A DNA stretch of 54,449 nt from Clostridium sp. MCC353. GTDB lineage: Bacteria > Bacillota > Clostridia > Lachnospirales > Lachnospiraceae. Below, one piece after another: positions 7,569 to 15,423 of this stretch (positions within the stretch are counted from its first letter, which is position 1; every line of letters begins with the position of its first letter). The notes beneath the pieces were generated by a model, which saw nothing but the letters and a program-made list of their open reading frames with translations, was not told where the DNA came from and ran no database searches. The position numbers were made by a program, and so were the translations under genes. Where the stretch lies: NCBI RefSeq assembly GCF_018785315.1, contig NZ_WQPN01000128.1, positions 1 to 54,449 of the forward strand. Reading direction: 5' to 3'.

Positions 7569-9446
7569 CTAGTCTTCTTCCAGAGTATCCAGATATTGTT
7601 CTTTTAACGTCCGCAGAACGGAATCGCTGTCGATCTCCAATCCTTCCCTCAGCAGCGACACATTGCCATGTTCCACATAGGCATCCGGCAATGCGATATT
7701 GAGCACTTTAATCCCCGGATACTTCCTGTGTATATAGGCTGTAATCTGCAGCCCATATCCGCCCTGAAGCACGTTTTCTTCCAATGTAACAACAACTTTA
7801 TGATTTTGCGCCAGTTTGTCCACCAATTGTGCATCAAATGGCTTGATGAACCGGCCGTTAGCCAGCGAACAGTGATATCCCTGGGATTTCAGTTTCATTC
7901 TCACATGTTCAGCCGTACTCACCATGCTTCCCACGGCCAGCAGCGCGATTTCATCCTCTTCATAGAGCATCTCGCCCTTCCCGTATTCCACAGGGCTGTC
8001 AAATTCCTTCAGTCCCCGGTACGCTTCCCCTCTTGGATAGCGCACTGCAATGGGCCCGTTGTATCTGACTGCAAATTCCAGATCCTGTCTCAGTTCCCAT
8101 AAATTCTTAGGAGCCAGCACGCTCATATTGGGTATGGAAGTCAAATAAGACAGATCAAAAATCCCCTGATGAGTCTCCCCGTCGCTGCCCACCAATCCGG
8201 CCCGGTCAACTGCAAATATCACCGGCAGATTCTGGATGCACACGTCATGGAGGATCTGGTCATAGGCCCTCTGTAAAAAGGAAGAATACACAGCTACCAC
8301 AGGCCGCAGCCCCGCAGCCGCCATACCGGCCGCTGATGTGACCGCATGTTCCTCCGCAATTCCCACGTCAAAAAAGCGGTTGGGAAATAATTTGCCGAAA
8401 CGCTTCAATCCCGTTCCATCCGGCATAGCCGCAGTAATTCCCACAATTCTGTGGTTTTTCTGGGCCAGTTCGCAGATTTCCTTAGAAAATACATCCGTAT
8501 AGGACGGGTATTTTTTCTCATTTTTCGCTTTTCCCGTAGCGATGTCAAATGGTTCCACGCCGTGGAATCCGGATGGATTCCTTTCCGCCGGTTTATAGCC
8601 TTTTCCCTTTTTTGTCAGCACATGGACCAAAACGGCATGATTCAGTTTTTTAGCTTCCCGGAATGTCTTGGTCAGTTGTTTGATGTCGTGCCCGTCCACA
8701 GGGCCCAGATAGGTAATTCCCATATTTTCAAACAGCATTCCCGGAATCACAAGCTGCTTGATTCCATTTTTCGTCCGGCTGATCTTATCCACGATGCTGT
8801 AGCCCACAACAGGAATCTTCTCCAGAGTAGACGCCACAAATTTTTTCAGGTCATTATATCCCTCGCCGGTGCGCAGCCCGCCCAAATACCGGGACATGCC
8901 GCCCACATTTTCGGAAATGGACATGTTGTTGTCATTGAGCACAATGATAAAATTCCGTTCCATCCGTGCAGCGTTGTTCAGCGCTTCATAGGCCATCCCT
9001 CCGGTCAGCGCGCCGTCTCCGATCACGGAAATCACAGAATAATCCTCCCCTAAGAGATCCCTGCCCTGGGCGATGCCCAGCCCTGCGGAAATCGAAGTGG
9101 AGCTGTGTCCGGTATCAAAGCAGTCAAATGGGCTTTCTTTTCTCTTGGGGAAACCGCTAAGTCCCCCATATTTGCGCAGTTCATCAAAACTGTCTTTTCT
9201 GCCGCTGAGGATCTTATGGGTATAGGACTGGTGTCCCACATCCCAGATCACCTTATCTTTTGGCAGGTCAAATGCCAGGTACAGAGCCATCGTAAGCTCT
9301 ACCACCCCCAGGTTTGAAGCCAAATGACCGCCTGTACAACTGATCTTCTCTATTAAGAACGTGCGGATTTCTTCCGCCAGTTGTTCCAGTTGTCCGCCGG
9401 TAAGCGTTTTAATGTCTTCCGGCTGTTTTATCATATCTAATATCAT
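7569..9446 (-). CDS. dxs: 1-deoxy-D-xylulose-5-phosphate synthase
   Basis: First enzyme of the MEP isoprenoid pathway: condenses pyruvate and glyceraldehyde 3-phosphate to DXP using thiamine diphosphate. It has the ThDP-binding motif GDGALTGGMAYEALNNA (~143-159), the Pyr-domain segment DRAGLVGSDGETHQG, and a C-terminal transketolase domain ending near residue 610. The length of 625 aa is full. Two ATGs lie close together (9446 and 9434); the first is kept. It follows ispA by 10 bp, so the isoprenoid genes are in one transcript. Confidence 0.97.
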   Translation of the reverse strand: MILDMIKQPEDIKTLTGGQLEQLAEEIRTFLIEKISCTGGHLASNLGVVELTMALYLAFDLPKDKVIWDVGHQSYTHKILSGRKDSFDELRKYGGLSGFPKRKESPFDCFDTGHSSTSISAGLGIAQGRDLLGEDYSVISVIGDGALTGGMAYEALNNAARMERNFIIVLNDNNMSISENVGGMSRYLGGLRTGEGYNDLKKFVASTLEKIPVVGYSIVDKISRTKNGIKQLVIPGMLFENMGITYLGPVDGHDIKQLTKTFREAKKLNHAVLVHVLTKKGKGYKPAERNPSGFHGVEPFDIATGKAKNEKKYPSYTDVFSKEICELAQKNHRIVGITAAMPDGTGLKRFGKLFPNRFFDVGIAEEHAVTSAAGMAAAGLRPVVAVYSSFLQRAYDQILHDVCIQNLPVIFAVDRAGLVGSDGETHQGIFDLSYLTSIPNMSVLAPKNLWELRQDLEFAVRYNGPIAVRYPRGEAYRGLKEFDSPVEYGKGEMLYEEDEIALLAVGSMVSTAEHVRMKLKSQGYHCSLANGRFIKPFDAQLVDKLAQNHKVVVTLEENVLQGGYGLQITAYIHRKYPGIKVLNIALPDAYVEHGNVSLLREGLEIDSDSVLRTLKEQYLDTLEED

Positions 9447-9456
9447 GCTGCATCCC

Positions 9457-10344
9457 TTATTTTTCTCTCGTCACCAGCATGAGGATTAAATCTTCCAAAA
9501 ATTGGTTTTTACCAGGCAGGGCATGAAGATATTCCACGGCCTGCCCGGAGATCTTCTCCACATCGGCTTTCGCTTTTTCTATTCCTTCCAATGTTACATA
9601 GGTGGTTTTATTATTCTTCTCATCGCTGAGAACTGGCTTGCCAAGCACGCTTGGATCAGACGTCACATCCAGAATATCATCCTGAATCTGGAATGCCAGC
9701 CCCACGGCCGCGGCCATCTTCTCCACAGTCCTAAGCTGCTCTTCGTCAGCTCCGCCCAGACAAGCGCCGATCATCATGGCCGCCTCCAAAAGCGCCCCTG
9801 TCTTCAAACGGTAAATGAAATCCAGCTTATCCTTGGGCACCGGCTTACTGGTCAGCTCCACATCCACCGTCTGTCCGCCGATCATGCCGTAAATCCCTGT
9901 TTTCTGTGCCAGGATTCCAATACACCTTCCCACCTTTTCCGGATGGGCTGTCATTAAAAATGCCTTGGATGCCGTTTCGATGGCATAGATGAGCAGGGCA
10001 TCCCCGGCCAGTACCGCCATATCGTAACCGTATTTCACCCATGTGGTGGGCAACCCGCGGCGCAGGGTGTCATTGTCCATGCAGGGGAGATCGTCATGGA
10101 TTAAGGATGATGTGTGTATCATCTCAATCGCAGCCATAAACGGCTCAATCTCTTCTCCCGTCCCTCCGAATAACCGGTAAGTTTCCCGCATCAAAAGTGG
10201 ACGCAGCCGTTTTCCTCCTGCATTGACGCTGTAATTCATCGCTTCAAAGATGGTTTTCTGATGGCCCTCTTCTTTTGGAAGATAACGGGCAATCGCTTCT
10301 TCCATTTCCTGAGTATAAACCTCTAACTGTTCTTTTGGATTCAT
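9457..10344 (-). CDS. ispA: Geranyl/farnesyl diphosphate synthase
   Basis: Short-chain trans-prenyl diphosphate synthase making FPP from IPP and DMAPP. The first Asp-rich motif is DDLPCMDND (84-92), with the two-residue insertion seen in bacterial type II FPP synthases; the second is QIQDDILD. The Lys/Arg-rich GGKRLRP motif precedes them. The length of 295 aa is typical. It begins a single base after the xseB stop and precedes dxs, matching the conserved xseA-xseB-ispA-dxs order. Confidence 0.95.
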   Translation of the reverse strand: MNPKEQLEVYTQEMEEAIARYLPKEEGHQKTIFEAMNYSVNAGGKRLRPLLMRETYRLFGGTGEEIEPFMAAIEMIHTSSLIHDDLPCMDNDTLRRGLPTTWVKYGYDMAVLAGDALLIYAIETASKAFLMTAHPEKVGRCIGILAQKTGIYGMIGGQTVDVELTSKPVPKDKLDFIYRLKTGALLEAAMMIGACLGGADEEQLRTVEKMAAAVGLAFQIQDDILDVTSDPSVLGKPVLSDEKNNKTTYVTLEGIEKAKADVEKISGQAVEYLHALPGKNQFLEDLILMLVTREK

Positions 10345-10345
10345 A

Positions 10346-10567
10346 TTATCTCTCTTGCTCTCCTTCAGCCAGGATCATGATCTGTTTTTCTACCTTATCT
10401 ATTTGATCATTGCATGATTTTACCAGTTTCATACCGGCTTCGTAATATTTAAATGATTCTTCCAGTGTGGTCTCGCCGGCTTCCATCTTCCCTATGATCT
10501 CTTCAAGGGCTTCAAATGTCTGCTCTATATTCATCTCTTCCCCGGTTGTCTTTTCCTTTTCAGCCAT
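10346..10567 (-). CDS. xseB: Exodeoxyribonuclease VII small subunit
   Basis: A 73-residue helical hairpin protein with the family core TFEALEEIIGKMEAGE and LEESFKYYEAGMKLV. It binds the XseA large subunit to form exonuclease VII, which degrades single-stranded DNA. It is directly downstream of xseA (27 bp) and one base upstream of ispA. The N-terminal ~11 charged residues are unusually long; an internal ATG (MNIEQTF) could be the true start. Confidence 0.93.
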   Translation of the reverse strand: MAEKEKTTGEEMNIEQTFEALEEIIGKMEAGETTLEESFKYYEAGMKLVKSCNDQIDKVEKQIMILAEGEQER

Positions 10568-10594
10568 GAAAATTCCTTTCTGTCTCAGATTTTC

Positions 10595-11815
10595 CTAATT
10601 CTTCTTTATGAATCCGCTGTTGTCCCTGGTATCCTCCACCCTGGCGGTTATCACGCCGTCGGACAGCCAGATCTCAACCGGATCGCCTGTTTTTACCTGT
10701 TTTACCGTCTCAATCCTCACCCCGTCACCGTCTGTAAGAAAACCAAATCCTCTGCTTATCTTATCGAGAGGAGATAATCCCTGAAGCCTGCTGCTCAAAA
10801 GGGCCAGGCGGTGCTTTTGGCTCATCAGGCTGCGGTCTAAAAGGGCTTTCATCTCATCTTCCATATCAGCCAGCCGCTGTCTCTTTTCATTCATCTGCCG
10901 TCCCGGGTGATAGAGTTTCAAACGCAGCCGGTACTGTTCCAGCCTGTATTTCTTCTGCTCCAGTTTTCTCGCAAGATTTCTCTCTAAAACCTGCTGGTAA
11001 GACTGCACCTTCATCTCAAACTGCCGGTAATCAAATACCGCCAGTTCAGCGGCTGCCGACGGAGTAGGCGCTCTTAAATCTGCCACATAATCCGCTATAG
11101 TCACATCGGTTTCATGCCCCACCGCGGATATGACCGGCGTCCCGCATTCAAATATAGCCCGGGCCACCGCCTCTTCGTTAAATGCCCACAGATCCTCGAT
11201 GGAACCGCCGCCCCTTCCGGCGATGATCACATCCACTCCCATGGCATCCAGCGTTTTTATTCCCGTGACAATGCTCTGCTTGGCGCCTTCGCCCTGAACC
11301 AGGGCCGGATACAGGATGAGCTGCACATAGGGGTTCCTTCTGTGTGTGATATTGATAATATCCTGAATGGCCGCTCCCGTAGGCGCGGTCACAATTCCTA
11401 CTCTTTTTGCATAGGCCGGAATCGGCTGTTTATATTCCGGCGCAAACATTCCCATCTCTTCCAGTTCGTCCCTCAGTTTACAGAACCGTTCATATAATCC
11501 TCCGGTTCCGTCCAAAGTCACCTGCTGGGCGTAAAGCTGGTATTTTCCGTCTCTTTCGTAAACGTCCACGGTTCCGCGGACCACAACCTGCTGCCCTTCC
11601 TCTAAGCGAAAAGTGAGACCTCTCCGCTGGCTGGCAAACATCACAGCCGACAAGGTCCCTGACTTATCTTTGAGTGTAAAATAAATATGCCCGGAGGTGT
11701 GATATTTGCAGTTGGAAATCTCACCTTTTACCGATATGCGGTTTAACATATAATCCTGGGCAAACATATTTTTAATGTATGAATTTACCTGTGAAACAGA
11801 ATAAACATTCGCCAT
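10595..11815 (-). CDS. xseA: Exodeoxyribonuclease VII large subunit
   Basis: Catalytic subunit of ExoVII. The N-terminal OB-fold (residues 1-100) includes ISVKGEISNCKYHTSGHIYF and FTLKDKSG. The catalytic core carries VGIVTAPTGAAIQDI (~137-151) and GRGGGSIEDLWAFNEE (~190-205), followed by a coiled coil (~265-350) and a C-terminal GFGFLTDGDG segment. At 406 aa it is within the usual 400-450 range. It starts 5 bp after nusB; folD, often found between the two, is absent. Confidence 0.96.
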   Translation of the reverse strand: MANVYSVSQVNSYIKNMFAQDYMLNRISVKGEISNCKYHTSGHIYFTLKDKSGTLSAVMFASQRRGLTFRLEEGQQVVVRGTVDVYERDGKYQLYAQQVTLDGTGGLYERFCKLRDELEEMGMFAPEYKQPIPAYAKRVGIVTAPTGAAIQDIINITHRRNPYVQLILYPALVQGEGAKQSIVTGIKTLDAMGVDVIIAGRGGGSIEDLWAFNEEAVARAIFECGTPVISAVGHETDVTIADYVADLRAPTPSAAAELAVFDYRQFEMKVQSYQQVLERNLARKLEQKKYRLEQYRLRLKLYHPGRQMNEKRQRLADMEDEMKALLDRSLMSQKHRLALLSSRLQGLSPLDKISRGFGFLTDGDGVRIETVKQVKTGDPVEIWLSDGVITARVEDTRDNSGFIKKN

Positions 11816-11820
11816 AGTCT

Positions 11821-12264
11821 CTATACCAGTTTTGCCAGAATTCCATTGACAAATGCAGGGGAATCGTCTCCTCCGAATTTCTTGGCCAATTCCACCGCTT
11901 CGTTAATGGCTACCTTTTCCGGCACATCTTCATCATATAATATTTCATACAGGGCCAGCCGGAGAATGGTCAGTTCCACCTTGCCCATACGTTTCGTAGT
12001 CCATCCTTCCGCCACCGCGTTAATCTTTGCGTCCAGCTCAGAAATCTTCCCTTCGATGTCCTCCACTTTTTTGCGGAGATAATCACTGTCGTGAAGGTCA
12101 AATGCCGCCTTATGAAGGATTTCACAGACTCCTTCCGGAGACACCTCGTCTTCCTCCGGTGATTCATAATATAATTCTATCTGTTCCGGCTTCTCTTCGG
12201 CCGGGTAAAAGTCAGCAGCGAACAACATCTTAAATCCATGTTCACGCAATTCTCTTCTGGTCAT
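11821..12264 (-). CDS. nusB: Transcription antitermination factor NusB
   Basis: All-helical NusB: N-terminal [12 protein letters not shown] and C-terminal [27 protein letters not shown], the family signature. It binds boxA RNA with NusE/S10 during rRNA antitermination. The 147-aa length is normal. A ~25-residue acidic segment ([16 protein letters not shown]) between helices 1 and 2 is somewhat longer than in Bacillus NusB. It heads the xseA-xseB-ispA-dxs group. Confidence 0.95.
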   Translation of the reverse strand: MTRRELREHGFKMLFAADFYPAEEKPEQIELYYESPEEDEVSPEGVCEILHKAAFDLHDSDYLRKKVEDIEGKISELDAKINAVAEGWTTKRMGKVELTILRLALYEILYDEDVPEKVAINEAVELAKKFGGDDSPAFVNGILAKLV

Positions 12265-12340
12265 GTGACATCCTCCTGATTTGCTAATCTAATGCTTAAT
12301 TATAGCGTAAATCCATTTTTTTCACAATAGCTAATCCGAT

Positions 12341-12390
12341 AAAAAAGGCTGGCAGGCCGCCAATGGGCCACGTTTCACCACCGTCCTGCC
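12341..12390 (-). terminator. Possible weak terminator between the Asp23 gene and nusB
   Basis: On the minus strand GGCAGG (12390-12385) can pair with CCTGCC (12356-12351), followed by AGCC and a run of six T. The loop is long (28 nt) and the stem short, so this may be an attenuator or chance. A second inverted pair CAGCCAG/CTGGCTG lies just upstream at about 12430-12477. Confidence 0.3.
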
Positions 12391-12514
12391 GTTTTCGGGC
12401 GCCGGGTACTGGAAACCGGAACTTAACAAGAACAGCCAGCCGCAGCCGCAGCTAAAAACTGCAACTACAACTGGCTGAGCATTACTTCATGTAAAATATG
12501 GCGTTTCCGCCTGC

Positions 12515-12901
12515 TTATTTGTCGCCTTCGATATTCACTCCGGCAATTTTAATATTCACTTCCAGCACTACAAGGCCCGTCATGTTCTCAATGGCTGTTT
12601 TCACCTTATCCTGAACTTTTTCACATACCACCGGGATATTATATCCGTATTTCATATTCAGGGATAAATCTACGGTTACATGTTCCTCTGTCACATCGAT
12701 CTTAACTCCCTTAGACAGGTTTTTCATGCCCAGCTTTCCAACCAGTTCATTGGTAATATTTCCGGCCATGGAATCCACACCTTCTACCTCGGTAGCGGCC
12801 AGGCCCGCGATAATGGCTACCACTTCGTCTGCGATCTGAACTTCTCCGATTTTATCTTTTTCATATACTTTATGAGTATTTCTCTCTTCTAAATCTGCCA
12901 C
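12515..12901 (-). CDS. Asp23/Gls24 family envelope stress response protein
   Basis: A 128-aa Asp23/Gls24 (DUF322) protein with IGEVQIADEVVAIIAGLAA at the N terminus and the central VTVDLSLNMKYGYNIP segment. It corresponds to B. subtilis YqhY, whose gene lies next to nusB as here and has been linked to control of acetyl-CoA carboxylase. The start is a GTG at 12901 with GGAGG 7 nt upstream. In Bacillus accB and accC lie just upstream of this gene; here they are missing and a small membrane protein and repeat region take their place. Confidence 0.9.
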   Translation of the reverse strand: MADLEERNTHKVYEKDKIGEVQIADEVVAIIAGLAATEVEGVDSMAGNITNELVGKLGMKNLSKGVKIDVTEEHVTVDLSLNMKYGYNIPVVCEKVQDKVKTAIENMTGLVVLEVNIKIAGVNIEGDK

Positions 12902-12923
12902 GGCAATACCTCCTGTGTTTCAT

Positions 12924-12938
12924 ATTATACCCATTATA
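12924..12938 (-). promoter_or_regulatory. Candidate -10 boxes for the Asp23-nusB transcript
   Basis: Two perfect TATAAT hexamers on the minus strand (12933-12938 and 12924-12929), about 25-35 bp upstream of the GTG start of the Asp23 gene. No strong -35 box is seen 17 bp further upstream, so start-site choice is uncertain. Confidence 0.4.
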
Positions 12939-13082
12939 GCAAAGTTATGAGTTTTTGCATAGGGGAAGATGCGGAATTACAGACGCCACCAGACAAGACG
13001 TTCTGTTTTCAATATGTTTCTTTTACCTCTTCTGATTATTTTGCTATACGCCTTTTGCCAATGCATACAGCCCACAACTTTA

Positions 13083-13436
13083 TTAATACTTATTTTTCCA
13101 TAATTTGTATTTATACTTAACAAATGATGCAGAAACAATTATTAGGGATACGGGTACATAAACAGCCAGCGGATAATCTTCTTTCCCGAATACGGCTATC
13201 ACAAATGCACCTGTTACAATCAGGATAACCGAACCAAGGGCTTTTCTGATTATCGAGTAAATATTATTATCAATAATAATGGGAATAAATATAAAAACCA
13301 GCAGTATTGCAGATAGTGAAAATAACGCTTCATTTGATATTCCCAGTATTATACAAACCAGCAATGCAGCGAGGGACATTATAATACCTTTCTTTATTTC
13401 ATCTCTTAACTTTTTATCTTTTGTATTATTTTCCAT
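13083..13436 (-). CDS. Small hypothetical membrane protein
   Basis: A 117-aa protein with a charged N terminus (MENNTKDKKLRDEIKK) and four predicted hydrophobic segments at about residues 15-33, 38-55, 62-80 and 88-104, ending with a basic tail (KYKYKLWKNKY). The family is not recognised. The ATG at 13436 is chosen because GGGGGA lies just upstream; a start four codons earlier is possible. It is more AT-rich than its neighbours. It lies alone between the Asp23 gene and the large repeat region, on the same strand. A terminator or promoter could not be assigned. Confidence 0.65.
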   Translation of the reverse strand: MENNTKDKKLRDEIKKGIIMSLAALLVCIILGISNEALFSLSAILLVFIFIPIIIDNNIYSIIRKALGSVILIVTGAFVIAVFGKEDYPLAVYVPVSLIIVSASFVKYKYKLWKNKY

Positions 13437-13607
13437 AACTTCCCCCATTCCGAAAAAGGGCCAGGCTTAAAGCTGGCTGGCGTTCTCTTGTTTAGTTGGA
13501 GCTTCACTTTTGTTATTATAATAATTATATCATACAAATTTAAAATTAACTTTATTTTTTCGCATTGAACCTCAAATTAAACCTCAGAGCATTTTTTATA
13601 CAGAGCG

Positions 13608-13657
13608 TTACACAGAGCGTGAAGGCATTTTCAAAAATGCCTTCACGCTCTGTGTAA
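13608..13657. repeat. 24-bp perfect palindrome containing a recurrent GAAGGCATTTT core
   Basis: Arms 13608-13631 and 13634-13657 are exact reverse complements around two bases, reading TTACACAGAGCGTGAAGG... outward to the same sequence on the other strand. A partial extra copy of ACAGAGCGT precedes it. The core GAAGGCATTTT-AAAATGCCTTC also occurs at 40845-40868 and 40885-40914, so this belongs to a dispersed palindromic repeat. Its plus-strand A-run and minus-strand T-run also make it terminator-like for leftward-oriented DNA. Confidence 0.85.
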
Positions 13658-13685
13658 AAAAAACATTTACAACAGGCAATCCACA

Positions 13686-14233
13686 GCCGGTAGAACACGG
13701 AACGAGCAGCAGACAGCCGGCGGAGGCGGTTTCCATCCGCTCTTGTCCCACGCCCGCAGCGCCAAGCCCGCATTTTAAGGTCCACGGAGCGGCACAGCAG
13801 CCGGGAGGGAGCCGGCGGTTGAGGCTGGGACACCGGGAGGCTGGAACGCAGTTTGTGGTTTCAGCGATTTGTGCAGGCCGTCGGCATCTCTTGGGCTGAA
13901 AGTAAGGGAAAGGAAGGGGAAATCGCTGACCTCAAAGTCAGCGATTTAGAGAAACTGAATCGAAAATTTCTTCAGAAATTCTTAGATGAATGTTCTCGGT
14001 ACCCTTTCTTTCCCTTACTTTCAGCCCTAGAGATGCCCCGGCCTAAACCATGAGCTGAAACCGCAAACTGTGTTCCGGCCTCCCGGTGTCCCAGCCTCAA
14101 CCGCCGGCTCCTTCCCGGCTGCTGTGCCGCTCCGTGGACCTTAAAATGCGGGCTTGGCGCTGCGGGCCTGGGACAAGAGCGGATGGAAACCGCCCCCACC
14201 GGCTGTCCGCCGCTCGTTCCGTGTTCTGCCGGC
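13686..14233. repeat. Large inverted repeat: two ~230-bp arms around an 82-bp structured centre
   Basis: The left arm (13686-13919) and right arm (14002-14233) are reverse complements. About 10 mismatches were counted by eye over the outer ~180 bp, with more divergence near the inner end. The longest uninterrupted match is 55 bp (13752-13806 with 14113-14167). The arms are GC-rich, the centre AT-rich. The centre has an 11-bp perfect hairpin AAATCGCTGAC/GTCAGCGATTT (13920-13947, loop CTCAAA) and a 7-bp hairpin AATTTCT/AGAAATT (13965-13980). Open frames across the arms are mirror shadows and are not called as genes. A transcript or cruciform would form a very long stem. It lies between spoIIIAH and the small membrane-protein gene. 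Confidence 0.95.
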
Positions 14234-14264
14234 GTTACTCCCGCCAGGAACTAAAATGAATTCT

Positions 14265-15026
14265 TTACTCCTCCAAATTAAGCAGTGTAATCACAATATT
14301 ATCCGCCGTAACTTCCGTCTTCCTCTTCACGATATCCTCGATCTGTGCCCGCTGCTGGTCCGTAATGCTGACCGCATTGATCACCACGTCCACTTTTCCG
14401 GAAGTAACGCTGACTACAGGATCAGAAAATCCTTTTGCCATGAGCAGGGTTTCTGCTGCGTTCTCTTTCTCTGAAACTTCTGTGAGTTTTAACATATCCT
14501 GGATTGCCTGCTGCTTTGCGGCTTCTTCGATGTTGGTGTTGTTGATGATTCCAAGAAGGGTCTCTTTGTTTTTCGCACGGATCTGCTCACGGCTTAACTG
14601 CACATTGGCTATGTAGTCGGTCACGCTCATACCGCTGGTGAGAACCGCTTCTCCCGGATTTTCCAGTCCGGTTTCCGTTCCCTGGGACGCATCGGCCAGG
14701 CTCTCTCCTGTGGCCTGGGAATCGGCGCTGCCGTCTGTCTGAGCTACGCTTTCCGCCTCTTCCAGATCCACATCCCAACTGGGGATTTCCTGGAGATTAT
14801 CATTGTTTTTCGAAAGCATTGCCTGGTTCTCAGCCAGGATGTCTTCATCTGAAATTTCCATCATGCCGGCTTCATAAACAGGATCTGCTGATGCCACCTC
14901 TTTTTTGCCTGCATAATTTAAGTACCCGGCTGCCGCAATCATAACGGCAAGTGTCGTAATGATGATCTGGTTTCTTCGGAAAAGTTTCTTCATGTTCACA
15001 TTCTTCGGACTTTTAATATGTTTCAT
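14265..15026 (-). CDS. spoIIIAH: SpoIIIAH (Q-AH channel protein)
   Basis: Mother-cell component of the SpoIIIAH-SpoIIQ channel linking mother cell and forespore during engulfment. It has one N-terminal membrane helix (~20-38, IIITTLAVMIAAAGYLNY), a long Ser/Ala/Glu-rich linker, and a C-terminal YscJ/FliF-like ring-building domain (~145-253, SREQIRAKNKETLLGIIN ... VTADNIVITLLNLEE). The ATG at 15026 has AAGGAG 8 nt upstream. Unlike the usual contiguous operon it is 1 kb away from spoIIIAG, separated by a plus-strand Uma2 gene, so it needs read-through or its own promoter. Confidence 0.94.
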   Translation of the reverse strand: MKHIKSPKNVNMKKLFRRNQIIITTLAVMIAAAGYLNYAGKKEVASADPVYEAGMMEISDEDILAENQAMLSKNNDNLQEIPSWDVDLEEAESVAQTDGSADSQATGESLADASQGTETGLENPGEAVLTSGMSVTDYIANVQLSREQIRAKNKETLLGIINNTNIEEAAKQQAIQDMLKLTEVSEKENAAETLLMAKGFSDPVVSVTSGKVDVVINAVSITDQQRAQIEDIVKRKTEVTADNIVITLLNLEE

Positions 15027-15041
15027 TTCTTACACTCCTTT

Positions 15042-15062
15042 TTATTCCACCCGCTTTAATAC
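15042..15062 (-). pseudogene. Putative remnant of the spoIIIAG 3' end
   Basis: Directly upstream of the spoIIIAH ribosome-binding site the minus strand reads V-L-K-R-V-E-stop (GTATTAAAGCGGG then TGGAATAA). The intact spoIIIAG, about 1 kb upstream, ends V-L-K-R-A-E-stop with the same TTAAAGCGGG core. A stop lies two codons before this block. This suggests the original AG/AH junction was here and that the Uma2-bearing segment arrived with duplication of the AG end. The match is short, so chance is not excluded. Confidence 0.45.
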
Positions 15063-15191
15063 TTTATTTTATGATGGAATATCTTGAATATGCCTGTTCT
15101 GGGAAATTTGCTTCTTACTATATGTATTTTAAAAGTCTAGGGTGTGTTTGAAAATTGCTTTTTGGCATCTGTGCGTCACGGTTTGTGGGAG

Positions 15192-15247
15192 ATTTGTCCC
15201 GAATGAGGGAGACATAGCGGGCTGCATTGACCGAATCCGGGACAAAT
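15192..15247. repeat. Inverted repeat in the segment between spoIIIAH and Uma2
   Basis: ATTTGTCCCG (15192-15201) and CGGGACAAAT (15238-15247) are perfect reverse complements flanking 36 nt. The surrounding 15130-15260 differs in composition from the AT-rich flanks and resembles a short mobile or dispersed element. Nothing else is recognised between 15063 and 15423. Confidence 0.6.
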
Positions 15248-15423
15248 TTTCTGTTTTTATTATTTATTTTACCAAGCAACTATGATATCATTTTCTTACA
15301 AGGAACCGCTCATATAGCTTCTGACAATGAAACTATAAAAATGCCATCTTATATTTAAAAACGATAAAACCGGCAAAACTATCCTTGAGAATATAGGATA
15401 AAATCAGAAAGGAAAAGCCTAAT

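Noticed and set aside
13552-14199. Open frames on both strands across the inverted repeat (93, 75 and 66 codons)
   Set aside because: The frames on the two arms are mirror images of each other (shared CRSVDLKMRAW-like translations) and have no protein-like features; they arise from the repeat.
13449-14264. OLE RNA, a large structured RNA found near nusB/ispA/dxs genes in some Firmicutes, as an explanation for the 816-bp gene-free region
   Set aside because: The region is dominated by a near-perfect inverted repeat, not the multi-domain OLE fold, and the adjacent membrane protein is smaller than OapA and unlike it as far as can be judged.
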